64,000 nt of DNA from Phaeovulum molybdatiresistens (GTDB lineage Bacteria > Pseudomonadota > Alphaproteobacteria > Rhodobacterales > Rhodobacteraceae), in contig NZ_JAMJFX010000003.1 in NCBI RefSeq assembly GCF_023544865.1, positions 1 through 64,000 on the forward strand, in the 5' to 3' direction. Below are positions 8,163 to 16,766 of the stretch, piece by piece (within the stretch, counting starts at the first letter, position 1; each line of letters opens with the position of its first letter). A program made the position numbers and the translations under genes. The notes under the pieces were generated by a model. That model saw only the letters and a list, made by a program, of their open reading frames with translations, ran no database searches and had not been told where the DNA came from.

Positions 8163-9029
8163 CTACCGCGCGGCCTTGGACAGCTGCACCGCCAGGATGC
8201 CGCCCGCGATGACGACCACCCCCGCCAGGTCAAGCCAGCCCAGCCGTTCGCCCAGGACGATGGCGGCGATGGCCACGCCCAGAAACGGGTTCAGAAAGTG
8301 GAAGGTTGCCGCGCGGACCACGCCAATCCTTCCGACCAGCCGAAACCAGACCCAGGTGGCCAATACCCCCGGCACCAGCGTGGTATAGGCAAAGGCGCCG
8401 ATCAGGCGCGGGGTCCAGGTGACCGTGATGTCCTCCAGCGCCGCCGAGGCCAGCGCCAGGACCGCCGCGCCCACGAACATCTGCAGGCCCACGATCATCA
8501 TCACATTGCCGCCCGATGCCGCCCCGCGCACCGACAGCGTGGCGACCGTCAGCGCCAGCGCTGCGACAAGGCATAGCGCCAGCCCCAGCGGATCGACCCC
8601 GCCTGACAACCGCGCGCCCATGATCAGCGCCACCCCCAAGGCCCCCGCCAGCAGCCCCGCAAGACCAAGGGGCCGCACCCTTTCGCCAAAGACGATCCAG
8701 CCGAAGAAGGCCACCATCAGCGGCATGGAGGACGCGATGATCGACGCGACCGACGCCTCGACCCATTGCATCGCCACAAAGTTCAGGCCCAGATACAGCG
8801 CGTTCTGGCACAGGCCAAAGATCAGCGTGGCGCGCCATTGTGCCCGGTTCAGCCGCCAGCTTTGCCCCAGCGCCAGCGCGATGCCCACCCCGATCACGCC
8901 TGATATCAGGAACCGTGCCGACAGGGCGGCCAGTGGCGGCGCATCGGCCACGATCATCCGCGCCGAGGTGAAGGCCGAGGACCACATCAGCGCAAAGGCC
9001 AATCCCATGCCGATGGCGCGAATGTCCAT
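8163..9029 (-). CDS. EamA/DMT-family transporter
   Basis: 288 residues of almost continuous hydrophobic segments, fitting ten transmembrane helices arranged as two EamA repeats (about 1-140 and 145-288). Family-typical features are the start MDIRAIGMGLAFALMWSSAF and VLGERLGWLDLAGVVVIAGG near the end. It is an inner-membrane carrier of the drug/metabolite transporter superfamily; substrates in this family (amino acids, nucleosides, metabolites) cannot be told from sequence. It ends 44 bases after the start of the leftward polysaccharide gene, which may be read from the same transcript. Confidence 0.9.
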   Translation of the reverse strand: MDIRAIGMGLAFALMWSSAFTSARMIVADAPPLAALSARFLISGVIGVGIALALGQSWRLNRAQWRATLIFGLCQNALYLGLNFVAMQWVEASVASIIASSMPLMVAFFGWIVFGERVRPLGLAGLLAGALGVALIMGARLSGGVDPLGLALCLVAALALTVATLSVRGAASGGNVMMIVGLQMFVGAAVLALASAALEDITVTWTPRLIGAFAYTTLVPGVLATWVWFRLVGRIGVVRAATFHFLNPFLGVAIAAIVLGERLGWLDLAGVVVIAGGILAVQLSKAAR

Positions 9030-9130
9030 GTTTCCCCCCGCCCGACAGGCGGCATGGAAAAGGGCCGCCCCGATTGCCCGGTGGCGACCCTAACCGATCA
9101 GCGCGCGCCCGCAAGGGGCGCGGGCAGAAA

Positions 9131-9418
9131 TCAGCCGTTCACGCTGTCCTTCAGGACCTTTGCGATCGTGACCTTGACCTGCTTGTCAGCCGGCTTCGTC
9201 ATCGTCTCGCCGGTCGCGGGGTTGCGGACCTGACGCTCGGGGCGTGCCTTGCAGGACACCTTGCCGATGCCCGGAAGGGTCACCGCGCCGCCAGCGGCGA
9301 CTTCGCGCGCGACCACCGCTGCCACGGCGTCCAGCGCTGCGGTTGCGGTTTTCTTGTCCGAACCCATTTCCTCGGCGAGGGCCGCAACGAGCTGGGTTTT
9401 GGTCATCGGCTTCGACAT
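9131..9418 (-). CDS. HU-family DNA-binding protein
   Basis: 95 residues, the usual size for HU/IHF proteins. It has the helical dimerisation part (MTKTQLVAALAEEMGSDKKT) and the beta-arm region GIGKVSCKARPERQVRNPATGE, whose RNPATGE matches the DNA-minor-groove arm motif (RNPxTGE). It is probably a nucleoid-associated architectural protein. The C-terminus KVLKDSVNG is family-like. It stands alone between a transporter and amn, with a possible promoter at 9490-9518. Whether it is the main HU or a paralogue cannot be decided here. Confidence 0.95.
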   Translation of the reverse strand: MSKPMTKTQLVAALAEEMGSDKKTATAALDAVAAVVAREVAAGGAVTLPGIGKVSCKARPERQVRNPATGETMTKPADKQVKVTIAKVLKDSVNG

Positions 9419-9489
9419 GTCTCACATTCCTCTCGTTCGCCCCGTTTCGCAGGGGTCGTTTGTGCCGCCTGAAAAGGCCTGATGCGCCT

Positions 9490-9518
9490 GTAACACACGC
9501 TTTTGCTGGGCAAGGCAA
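9490..9518 (-). promoter_or_regulatory. possible sigma70-type promoter of the HU gene
   Basis: On the leftward strand, TTGCCT (9513-9518) is separated by 17 bases from TGTTAC (9490-9495), which lies about 70 bases before the HU start codon. The -35 box is fair and the -10 box weak. No other better match was seen in the gap 9419-9553. Confidence 0.3.
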
Positions 9519-9553
9519 GCCTTTTTAGCCAAGGCACCCCGGATTTCCCGGCG

Positions 9554-11035
9554 TCACAGGAAGGCTGTTTCCTCAAAGCTGCGCAGCTTGCGGCTGTGGA
9601 TGCGTTCAATCGGCATGTTGCGCAGTTTTTCCATCGCCCGGATGCCGATCAGCAGATGGTTGGCCACCTGCGTGCGATAGAATTCGGACGCCATCCCGGG
9701 CAGCTTCAGTTCGCCGTGCAGCGGCTTGTCGGAAACGCACAGAAGCGTGCCATAGGGCACCCGGAATCGGAACCCGTTGGCGGCGATGGTGGCGCTTTCC
9801 ATATCCAGGGCTATGGCGCGCGACTGGCTTAGCCGTTTGACCGGGCCGGACTGGTCGCGCAGTTCCCAGTTGCGGTTGTCGATCGTGGCGACGGTGCCGG
9901 TGCGCATGATCCGCTTCAGCTCATACCCCTCCAGCTGCGTGACTTCGGCCACGGCTTCCTGCAGGGCGATCTGGATTTCCGCCAGTGCCGGGATCGGCAC
10001 CCAGACCGGCAGGTCGTCATCCAGAACGTGATCCTCGCGCAGATAGGCATGGGCCAGCACGAAATCGCCCAGCTGCTGGGTGTTGCGCAGACCCGCGCAG
10101 TGCCCCACCATCAGCCAGGCATGCGGGCGCAGCACGGCGATATGGTCGGTGGCGGTCTTGGCGTTCGATGGCCCCACCCCGATGTTGACCAGCGTGATCC
10201 CCTGCCCGTCGGGGCGCTTCAGGTGATAGCTGGGCATCTGCGGCATCTTGGCCAGATGCGGCAGCGGCTGATCGGGCGCGGTGATGACCGCATTGCCCGG
10301 GCCCACGAATTCGGTATAGCCCAGCGCCGGATCGGCCAGCATCCGCCGCGCGACGGCCTCGAATTCGTCGACATAGAACTGATAGTTGGTGAACAGCACG
10401 TGGTTTTGGAAATGATCCGCCCCGGTGGCCGTGTAATGCGCCAGACGGGCCAGCGAATAATCCACCCGTTGCGCGGTGAAGGGGGCCAGATGGCCCGACC
10501 CGTCCGGGTTGGGCATGGCTTCGCCGTTCACGATGTCGTCGTTCATCGTGTTCAGATCGGGCACGTCAAAGACATCGCGCAGCGAAAAATCCAGCACGCC
10601 TTCCTGCGGCACGCTGACCTCGGGGCGGGTGGCCACCGCGAAATGCACCGGGATCGGCGTGTCGGAAATGCCCACCTGCACCGGCACGCCGTGGTTGCGG
10701 ATCAGGAGGCCCAGTTGCTGGGTCAGGTAATTGCGGAACAGATCGGGCCGGGTGATCGTGGCCGCATAGGTGCCCGGCAGCGCCACATGGCCAAAGGCAA
10801 GCCGGCTGTCGGCCTTGCCGTGTGAGGTAACGGTGATCCGCACCTCGGGGTAAAAGGCGCGGAACCTTGCTGCGGCGCGGCCATCGTGCAGCGTCGTGTT
10901 GAACCGTTGCACCAGAAAATCCGTCGCCTCGCCATACAGCATTTCCAGCCGCGCCACGGCCGCGGCGGCATCGGTGAACAGTTCGGGGTCGTGGTCATGC
11001 GGGGTCAGGGTTGTCAGCGCATCAAAGGCGTTCAT
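9554..11035 (-). CDS. amn: AMP nucleosidase
   Basis: 493 residues, close to the usual length of bacterial AMP nucleosidase (EC 3.2.2.4), which splits AMP into adenine and ribose 5-phosphate in the cytoplasm. The N-terminal AMNp_N domain covers about the first 170 residues. The C-terminal nucleoside-phosphorylase-like domain has VNIGVGPSNAKTATDH, WLMVGHCAGLRNTQQLGDF, IALDMESATIAANG and the catalytic-region CVSDKPLHGE. The ATG at 11035 overlaps the stop of the adenine deaminase gene (ATGA), so the two are co-transcribed and probably translationally coupled. The pair would convert AMP to hypoxanthine through free adenine. Confidence 0.95.
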   Translation of the reverse strand: MNAFDALTTLTPHDHDPELFTDAAAAVARLEMLYGEATDFLVQRFNTTLHDGRAAARFRAFYPEVRITVTSHGKADSRLAFGHVALPGTYAATITRPDLFRNYLTQQLGLLIRNHGVPVQVGISDTPIPVHFAVATRPEVSVPQEGVLDFSLRDVFDVPDLNTMNDDIVNGEAMPNPDGSGHLAPFTAQRVDYSLARLAHYTATGADHFQNHVLFTNYQFYVDEFEAVARRMLADPALGYTEFVGPGNAVITAPDQPLPHLAKMPQMPSYHLKRPDGQGITLVNIGVGPSNAKTATDHIAVLRPHAWLMVGHCAGLRNTQQLGDFVLAHAYLREDHVLDDDLPVWVPIPALAEIQIALQEAVAEVTQLEGYELKRIMRTGTVATIDNRNWELRDQSGPVKRLSQSRAIALDMESATIAANGFRFRVPYGTLLCVSDKPLHGELKLPGMASEFYRTQVANHLLIGIRAMEKLRNMPIERIHSRKLRSFEETAFL

Positions 11036-12834
11036 TGGAAAAGATCCGTCAGTTCAAAGCGTGTCACATCGACCAGCCCCAGATCCGAAATCCGGATTTC
11101 GGGGATGACGACAAGGGCCAGCAGCGAATGTTGCATATAGGCGTTGTTGAGCGTGCAGCCGCAATCGGCCATGGCCGCGACCATGCGGCTGGCGGCTTCG
11201 GCCACCTGGGCTGCTGGCGAATCCGACATCAGCCCCGCGATCGGCAGGGGAACGGCGGCGATTGCGGCCCCGTCCTTCCAGACGCTGATGCCCCCGCCCA
11301 TCTGCCCAAGGCGGTTGGCGCAGGCGGCCATCATCTCGGGGTCGGTGCCCACGACGATCATGTGGTGGCTGTCATGCGCGACGGTCGACCCCATCGCCAT
11401 GCGCCCCTTGTAGCCAAAGCCCGAGACAAAGCCGTTCACCACCCCGCCCGTGCCGCGATGGCGTTCGACCAGCGCGATCTGGGCGATGTCGCGGGCGGGG
11501 TCGGGGTCCACGCGACCGTCGGTCACCGGCAATTCGGCGGTCAGCGCCCTGGTCGGCGCCTGGTTTTCCACCACGCCGATCACGCGGGCGGTGACGGTAT
11601 TGGCGCCCTCGGGCGCGGCGACGCGGAAATCGGCGGCACCCAGCCGCTTGCCCAGATGCACCGTCTGGCGCGCGCTCTCGGGCCAAGCATAGTGCGGGCA
11701 GTCGGCCAGCAGCTTGCCGCCTTCGGCCACAACCTTGCCGCGCGCGATCACCACCTCGACCGGCAGCGTGCGCAGATCCGAGGTCAGGATCACATCCGCC
11801 CGCCGCCCCGGCGCGATGCTGCCCAGTTCCCGCTCCAGCCCGAAATGGGTGGCGGTGTTGATCGTGCACATCTGAAGCGCCACCAGCGGATCGGCCCCGC
11901 AGGCCACCGCATGGCGATAGACGCGGTTCATGTGGCCATCGTTCACCAGCGTGCCGGAATGGCAATCATCGGTGCACAGGATAAACCCGCGCGGGTCCAG
12001 CCCCTTTTGCGTGACCGCCGTGATCTGGCGTTCCACGTCATACCAGGCGCTGCCCAGCCGCAGCATCGCGCGCATGCCTTGGCGCACGCGGGCAATCGCA
12101 TCGGCCTCGGATGTGCCCTCGTGGTCATCCGCCGGGCCGCCCGCCGCATAGGCGCGGAAAGGGGCGCCCAGATCGGGGCTGGCGTAATGGCCGCCCACCG
12201 TCTTGTCCGCCGCCTGTGTCGCCGCAATCTCGGCCAGCATCTTCGGATCGGCATGGATCACGCCTGGGAAGTTCATCATCTCGCCCAGGCCGATGATGCC
12301 GGGCCAGGACATGGCCTGCGCCACATCCTCGGGCGTGATTTCATACCCTGTCGTCTCCAGCCCGGGGGCCGAGGGCGCGCAGGAGGGCATCTGGGTAAAG
12401 ATGTTGATGGGCTGCATCAACGCCTCATCATGCATCATTCGCACGCCGGCCAGCCCCAGCACATTGGCAATTTCATGCGGGTCGGTGAACATCGTCGTCG
12501 TGCCATGCGGGATCACGGCGGCGGCGAATTCGGCGGGCGTCAGCATCCCCGATTCAATGTGCATGTGGCCATCACACAGGCCCGGCAGCATGAAGCGACC
12601 CTGCGCCTCGATCACCTGGGTGTCGGGGCCGATGGCGGCGGACAGATCGGGGGCGATGGCGGCAAAGCGGCCTTCGGCAATCGCGATGTCATGGCCGTCC
12701 AGCACCTCGCGCGTGTGGACATTGACCCATTTGCCGCCGCGGATCACCATGTCGGCAGGCGCACGGCCAGAGGCGACGGCAATCAGGCGCGGCGCGGCTT
12801 CGGGCCAGGATTTGACAATATTTTTCGGTTCCAT
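11032..12834 (-). CDS. ade: adenine deaminase
   Basis: About 600 residues, metal-dependent amidohydrolase that deaminates adenine to hypoxanthine (EC 3.5.4.2). Visible motifs are the metal-binding GLCDGHMHIESGML, GTTTMFTDPHEIANV, the HY of VGGHYASPD and the aspartate in CTDDCHSG. The C-terminal adenine deaminase domain begins at about 420. The start at 12834 (MEPKNIVKSW) is preferred over a frame beginning at 12864; neither has a strong ribosome-binding site. It is the first gene of a two-gene purine salvage operon with amn. The gap upstream (12835-12925) must hold promoters for this gene and the divergent SDR gene, but none was obvious. Confidence 0.94.
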   Translation of the reverse strand: MEPKNIVKSWPEAAPRLIAVASGRAPADMVIRGGKWVNVHTREVLDGHDIAIAEGRFAAIAPDLSAAIGPDTQVIEAQGRFMLPGLCDGHMHIESGMLTPAEFAAAVIPHGTTTMFTDPHEIANVLGLAGVRMMHDEALMQPINIFTQMPSCAPSAPGLETTGYEITPEDVAQAMSWPGIIGLGEMMNFPGVIHADPKMLAEIAATQAADKTVGGHYASPDLGAPFRAYAAGGPADDHEGTSEADAIARVRQGMRAMLRLGSAWYDVERQITAVTQKGLDPRGFILCTDDCHSGTLVNDGHMNRVYRHAVACGADPLVALQMCTINTATHFGLERELGSIAPGRRADVILTSDLRTLPVEVVIARGKVVAEGGKLLADCPHYAWPESARQTVHLGKRLGAADFRVAAPEGANTVTARVIGVVENQAPTRALTAELPVTDGRVDPDPARDIAQIALVERHRGTGGVVNGFVSGFGYKGRMAMGSTVAHDSHHMIVVGTDPEMMAACANRLGQMGGGISVWKDGAAIAAVPLPIAGLMSDSPAAQVAEAASRMVAAMADCGCTLNNAYMQHSLLALVVIPEIRISDLGLVDVTRFELTDLFQ

Positions 12835-12925
12835 GACCAACCGTGCCACCGCGCCGATGGGCATGCAAGTGACGTTGTGATGAACCGCGTGGGCGGCTAT
12901 CGTCGGGCCAACGAAAGGCGGTGCG

Positions 12926-13780
12926 ATGCAGACCTTACTGTCCCTTGGCCACGGCTATTCCGCCCGCGCGCTGGCGCGGATTCTGATCCCGCAGGGCTGG
13001 CGCGTGATCGGCACCACCCGCAGCGCCGCCAAGGCCGAGGCCCTGCGCGCCGAAGGGGTCGAGCCGCTGGTCTGGCCTGACGCAAGCCTTGCCCCCGCGC
13101 TGGCGCAGGCCACGCACCTGCTAAGTTCAATCGCGCCGGGGAACAGCGATCCGGTTCTGGCGACCGAGGCCGAGGCAATTGCCGCCGCCGCCCTGCATCT
13201 GGAATGGGTGGGCTATCTGTCCACCGTCGGGGTCTATGGCGACCATCAGGGCGGCTGGGTCGATGAGGGCACCCCCCTGACCCCCAGCACCGAACGTGGC
13301 CAGGCCCGGGTCCGCGCCGAGGCGGAATGGCAGGCGCTGGCCGCCCGCGCAGGATTGCCGCTGCACATCTTCCGCATCGCCGGGATTTACGGTCCCGGTC
13401 GAGGCCCATTCGAGAAGGTCCGCGACGGCACCGCGCGGCGGATCATCAAGCCCGGTCAGGTATTTTCCCGCATCCATGTGGACGATATCGCGCAGGTGCT
13501 GGCCGCCTCGATCGCGCGGCCCAATCCGGGCGCGGTCTATAACCTGTGCGATGATGAACCCGCCCCGCCCGAGGATGTTCTAAGCCATGCCGCCCATCTG
13601 CTGGGCCTGCCCGAACCGCCTGCCGTGCCCTTTGACGCGGCGGCAATGACGCCGATGGCGCGCAGCTTCTATGCGGAATCCAAGCGCGTGCGAAACGACC
13701 GGATCAAGGACGAACTGGGCGTGCGGCTGCGCTACCCCGATTATCGGGCAGGGTTGCGCGCGCTGCTGGATCAGGCCTGA
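12926..13780 (+). CDS. SDR-family NAD(P)-dependent protein (YeeZ-like)
   Basis: 284 residues of the extended short-chain dehydrogenase/epimerase superfamily. The N-terminus LLSLGHGYSARALARIL is a variant of the GxGYxG dinucleotide-binding motif. YLSTVGVYGDH carries the S/T-Y region, and IFRIAGIYGPGRGPF is typical of the epimerase fold. Related proteins such as E. coli YeeZ have no proven substrate. It is divergent from ade. Its last 10 bases overlap the end of the convergent MFS gene, so the two transcripts meet tail to tail. Confidence 0.88.
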   Translation: MQTLLSLGHGYSARALARILIPQGWRVIGTTRSAAKAEALRAEGVEPLVWPDASLAPALAQATHLLSSIAPGNSDPVLATEAEAIAAAALHLEWVGYLSTVGVYGDHQGGWVDEGTPLTPSTERGQARVRAEAEWQALAARAGLPLHIFRIAGIYGPGRGPFEKVRDGTARRIIKPGQVFSRIHVDDIAQVLAASIARPNPGAVYNLCDDEPAPPEDVLSHAAHLLGLPEPPAVPFDAAAMTPMARSFYAESKRVRNDRIKDELGVRLRYPDYRAGLRALLDQA

Positions 13781-15006
13781 GCCACCTGCATCGGCCGTTC
13801 CCGGATCGGCAGATGCACGATGGCCGAGAATGCGCCGACACCCACGCCGACCCACCAGACGATCGTGTAGTCGCCGTAGATGTCATACAGCTTGCCGCCC
13901 AGCCACACCCCCAGGAACGCCCCGATCTGGTGCGACAGGAAAACAAAACCATACAGCGTGCCCATGTAGCGCAGCCCGTAGATATGCGCGACCAGCCCCG
14001 AGGTCAGCGGCACGGTGGCCAGCCACAGCGCCCCCATCACCAGCGAAAAGATCAGCACGCTGGCCGGCGTCATCGGCAGCAGGATGAACACCGCCGCCGC
14101 GATGGTGCGACCGGTGTAGATACCTGCCAGCAGGTATTTCTTGCTCCACTTCCGGCCCGCCCAGCCCGCGTAGATCGTGCCTGCGATATTGGCCAACCCG
14201 ATCAGCGAGATCGCGACCGCCCCCAGCGCCGAGGTGGTGGAAATGCCAAGCGCCGCCAGCATCGAACTGGGGTCCACGGCGCCGCACATTTCCGTCACCA
14301 TGGCAGGGAAATGCGCGGTGATGAAGGCCAGCTGATACCCGCAGGAAAAGAAGCCAAGGAAGATCAGCGCGTAGGACGGATCGCGGAAGGCGCGGTTCAG
14401 CACCGTGCCCATGCTTTCCTCAAGCTCGGCTCGGGTTGCGATGGTGGGGGTGCGCATCATCGGCAGCGCGAACAGCGATAGCAGGATCACCGCGGCAAAG
14501 ACCAGGAACACCGTCTGCCAGGGGATGTAGGCCAGCATCACCTCGGCCACGGGGGCGCCAAAGACCTGGCCCGCCGACCCCGCCGCCGTGGCAATCCCCA
14601 GCGCCAGCGAGCGGTTTTCATCGCTGCTGGCGCGCCCCACCACCGCCAGGATCACGCCAAAGCCCGTGCCCGCGATGCCAAACCCCACCAGGATTTCCAG
14701 CAGCTGATGGTGCAGCGGCTGCGTGGCGAAGGCCGACAGCACCAGCCCTGCGGCATACATCAGCGCCCCAAAGATGATCGCGCGACGATCGCCGAACCGT
14801 TCGGCCAGCGCGCCAAAGATCGGCTGTCCGATGCCCCAGGCAAGGTTCTGGATTGCGATCGCCAACGAAAACTCGGCCCGGGGCCAGTTGAATTCCTCGG
14901 CGATGGGGATCTGAAACACCCCAAAGCTGGCGCGCACGGCAAAGCTTAGCATCAGGATGATGGCGCCGCCGATCAGGACGGGCGTGAACAGGCGGTTTTG
15001 GGTCAT
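13771..15006 (-). CDS. MFS transporter
   Basis: 411 residues with about 12 hydrophobic segments. GALAERFGDRRA in the loop after helix 2 is the MFS signature, repeated in weaker form (GWAGRKWSKKY) in the second half. The overall look is of the monocarboxylate/oxalate-formate type of MFS carrier, but the substrate is not predictable. The start at 15006 (MTQNRLF) begins just before helix 1. A longer frame from a GTG at 15081 would put its start inside a palindrome and add 25 polar residues, so it is rejected. Convergent overlap of 10 bases with the SDR gene. Confidence 0.9.
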   Translation of the reverse strand: MTQNRLFTPVLIGGAIILMLSFAVRASFGVFQIPIAEEFNWPRAEFSLAIAIQNLAWGIGQPIFGALAERFGDRRAIIFGALMYAAGLVLSAFATQPLHHQLLEILVGFGIAGTGFGVILAVVGRASSDENRSLALGIATAAGSAGQVFGAPVAEVMLAYIPWQTVFLVFAAVILLSLFALPMMRTPTIATRAELEESMGTVLNRAFRDPSYALIFLGFFSCGYQLAFITAHFPAMVTEMCGAVDPSSMLAALGISTTSALGAVAISLIGLANIAGTIYAGWAGRKWSKKYLLAGIYTGRTIAAAVFILLPMTPASVLIFSLVMGALWLATVPLTSGLVAHIYGLRYMGTLYGFVFLSHQIGAFLGVWLGGKLYDIYGDYTIVWWVGVGVGAFSAIVHLPIRERPMQVAQA

Positions 15007-15067
15007 TGCAGGCTCCGGCTTTGCGCGCGCAAGATCCCCGCAGGCGCAGGGCGCGTCAATAGGGGCG

Positions 15068-15084
15068 ATTGTGTCCGGCACAAT
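15068..15084. promoter_or_regulatory. palindromic operator candidate ATTGTG-N5-CACAAT
   Basis: A perfect 6-bp inverted repeat with a 5-base centre, between the divergent MFS and GST genes. It lies 62 bases before the MFS start and 55 before the GST start. The 17-bp size and symmetry suit a dimeric helix-turn-helix regulator. No regulator gene is adjacent. The function is inferred. Confidence 0.4.
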
Positions 15085-15138
15085 GCCACTTGCGCCTGTC
15101 GGACTGACGTGGCCCTATGACCGGAAAAGGGGATTGCC

Positions 15139-15729
15139 ATGTATACGGTCATCGGAACGGTTCAGTCACGCGCGCTGCGGGTGCTGTGGATGCTTGAAGA
15201 ACTGGGCCAGAGCTATGATCACGTCTCGGCGGCGCCGCGTTCCGAGGGCGTGGTGGCCTTCAACCCAGCGGGCAAGGTGCCGGTCCTGATCGCCGATGGA
15301 ACGCCGATTACCGATTCCACCGCGATCATCCAGTTTCTGGCCGATCATCACGGCGCCTTCACACACCCCGCAGGCACGCTGGACCGTGCCCGGCAGGACA
15401 GCCTGACGCAATTCCTGCTGGATGAATTCGACGCCGCCCTGTGGATGGCCGCGCGCCATTCCTTCATCCTACCCGAAGAACTGCGGATGGCGGGCATCAA
15501 GAACACCCTGCGATGGGAATTCGAACGTTCGCAGCATACGCTGGTGCAGCGGATGGGTGAGGGTGAATTCGTCATGGGCGATGTGATGACCGTGCCCGAC
15601 ATCATCCTGACCCATTGCCTGATCTGGGCGCTGAGCGCGAAATTCCCGATCGTCGAGCACCGGCTAAGCGCCTATCTGGACCGGATGCAGGCGCGCCCGG
15701 CCTTGCAGCGCGCCCTGGCGCGCCGATAA
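15139..15729 (+). CDS. glutathione S-transferase family protein
   Basis: 196 residues. The N-terminal thioredoxin-like domain (about 1-75) starts MYTVIGTVQSRALRVLWMLEEL and has the cis-proline region FNPAGKVPVL followed by DSTAIIQFLAD, the usual glutathione-binding pattern. The C-terminal helical domain follows (VMGDVMTVPDIILTHCLIW). Cytoplasmic; probably conjugates or reduces small electrophiles with glutathione. Thirty-two bases separate it from the following GT2 gene, so they may share a transcript, although no functional link is evident. Confidence 0.92.
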   Translation: MYTVIGTVQSRALRVLWMLEELGQSYDHVSAAPRSEGVVAFNPAGKVPVLIADGTPITDSTAIIQFLADHHGAFTHPAGTLDRARQDSLTQFLLDEFDAALWMAARHSFILPEELRMAGIKNTLRWEFERSQHTLVQRMGEGEFVMGDVMTVPDIILTHCLIWALSAKFPIVEHRLSAYLDRMQARPALQRALARR

Positions 15730-15761
15730 TCCAGCCCCGCCCGAACAAACAGGAGCTTCCC

Positions 15762-16763
15762 ATGCCGCTGGTTTCTGTCATCGTGCCGGTCTTCAATGTC
15801 GCGCCATTTTTGGAAAAGTGCCTGTCCTCGATTCTGGCCTCGACTCTGACCGATATCGAGGTGATCTGCGTCGACGACTGTTCCACCGACGACAGCCCCC
15901 GCATCCTTGCGGATTTTGCCAGCCGCGACGCACGGCTGCGGGTGATCCGTCACGAACAGAACCTGCATGCCGGCGGCGCGCGCAACACCGCCATTCGGGT
16001 CGCGACCGCCGATTATCTGGCCAGTGTGGACGGTGACGACTGGGTCGAGCCTGACATGTTCGCGACCCTTCTGGCTGCCACGGATGGCGGCCAGGCGGAT
16101 ATCGTCGCATTCGGCATGGTCAAGCGTGACGAGGCCGGTACGATTCTGGAACGTCGTGCTCCCAGGCGCCGCCGCATCGAACCACAGTCAGGGGATGTGG
16201 ATATTTTCAGCTGCCTGAACCCTGGCTTCTGGAATAAACTCTGGCGGCGGCGCCTGATCACCGATAACGACCTGTGGTTTCCGGAACATATCCATCATGA
16301 GGATCTGGCCTTCACGCCGCAGGCCGTGGCGCTGGCCACGGACATTCGGTTTATCTCGGCCACGCCTTACAATTACGTCATCCATCCCCGGTCAGCTACC
16401 GCAGGCACCTCGGCCCGGCATCAGATGGATTACTTCAAGGTTTTCGACATTCTGGCCGAGTTTTTGGAAAAACGGGGCGAATTGCGCCGCCGCTTGCCCG
16501 CGTTTCTGGATTGCGTCGACGTTCATCTGCATTACCACGCGCGCAATGTGGCCCAATCCGACCTGCCCGAGGCGGAAAAGCGCCAGTATCTGCGCCATTT
16601 CCTGATGATGAAACGCGGCTATCTGGCCAATTACCTGGCGCTTGAGGATATGTCCTCGCACGCCCTGGAACATGCGATCCGCCGACGCGACCCGGGCTTT
16701 GAGGCGCTGGGCGCGGTTGGCTGGCCCGGCGTTCTGCGTGCCGCGGCCCGGCGCAGCGGGTAA
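15762..16763 (+). CDS. glycosyltransferase family 2 protein
   Basis: 333 residues. The N-terminal GT-A domain has VSVIVPVFNVAPFLEKCL, VDDCSTDDSP and VDGDDWVEPDM, which are the nucleotide- and metal-binding motifs of GT2 enzymes. The C-terminal third is helical and has no recognised domain. The ATG at 15762 follows AGGAGC at 15751-15756; longer in-frame starts run into the GST gene and are rejected. It probably adds a sugar to a surface glycan, as do the polysaccharide genes at 2597-8118, but it is not linked to them. It ends 3 bases before the end of the convergent flavoprotein gene. Confidence 0.9.
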   Translation: MPLVSVIVPVFNVAPFLEKCLSSILASTLTDIEVICVDDCSTDDSPRILADFASRDARLRVIRHEQNLHAGGARNTAIRVATADYLASVDGDDWVEPDMFATLLAATDGGQADIVAFGMVKRDEAGTILERRAPRRRRIEPQSGDVDIFSCLNPGFWNKLWRRRLITDNDLWFPEHIHHEDLAFTPQAVALATDIRFISATPYNYVIHPRSATAGTSARHQMDYFKVFDILAEFLEKRGELRRRLPAFLDCVDVHLHYHARNVAQSDLPEAEKRQYLRHFLMMKRGYLANYLALEDMSSHALEHAIRRRDPGFEALGAVGWPGVLRAAARRSG

Positions 16764-16766
16764 CGG

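Noticed and set aside
9081..9130. CGCGCCC/GGGCGCG stem after the HU gene as a terminator
   Set aside because: The stem is present on inspection but has no T-run on the leftward strand, so termination is not supported.
11011..13080. 689-codon rightward frame opposite adenine deaminase
   Set aside because: Antisense to a gene with complete catalytic motifs; no plausible start signals or domains.
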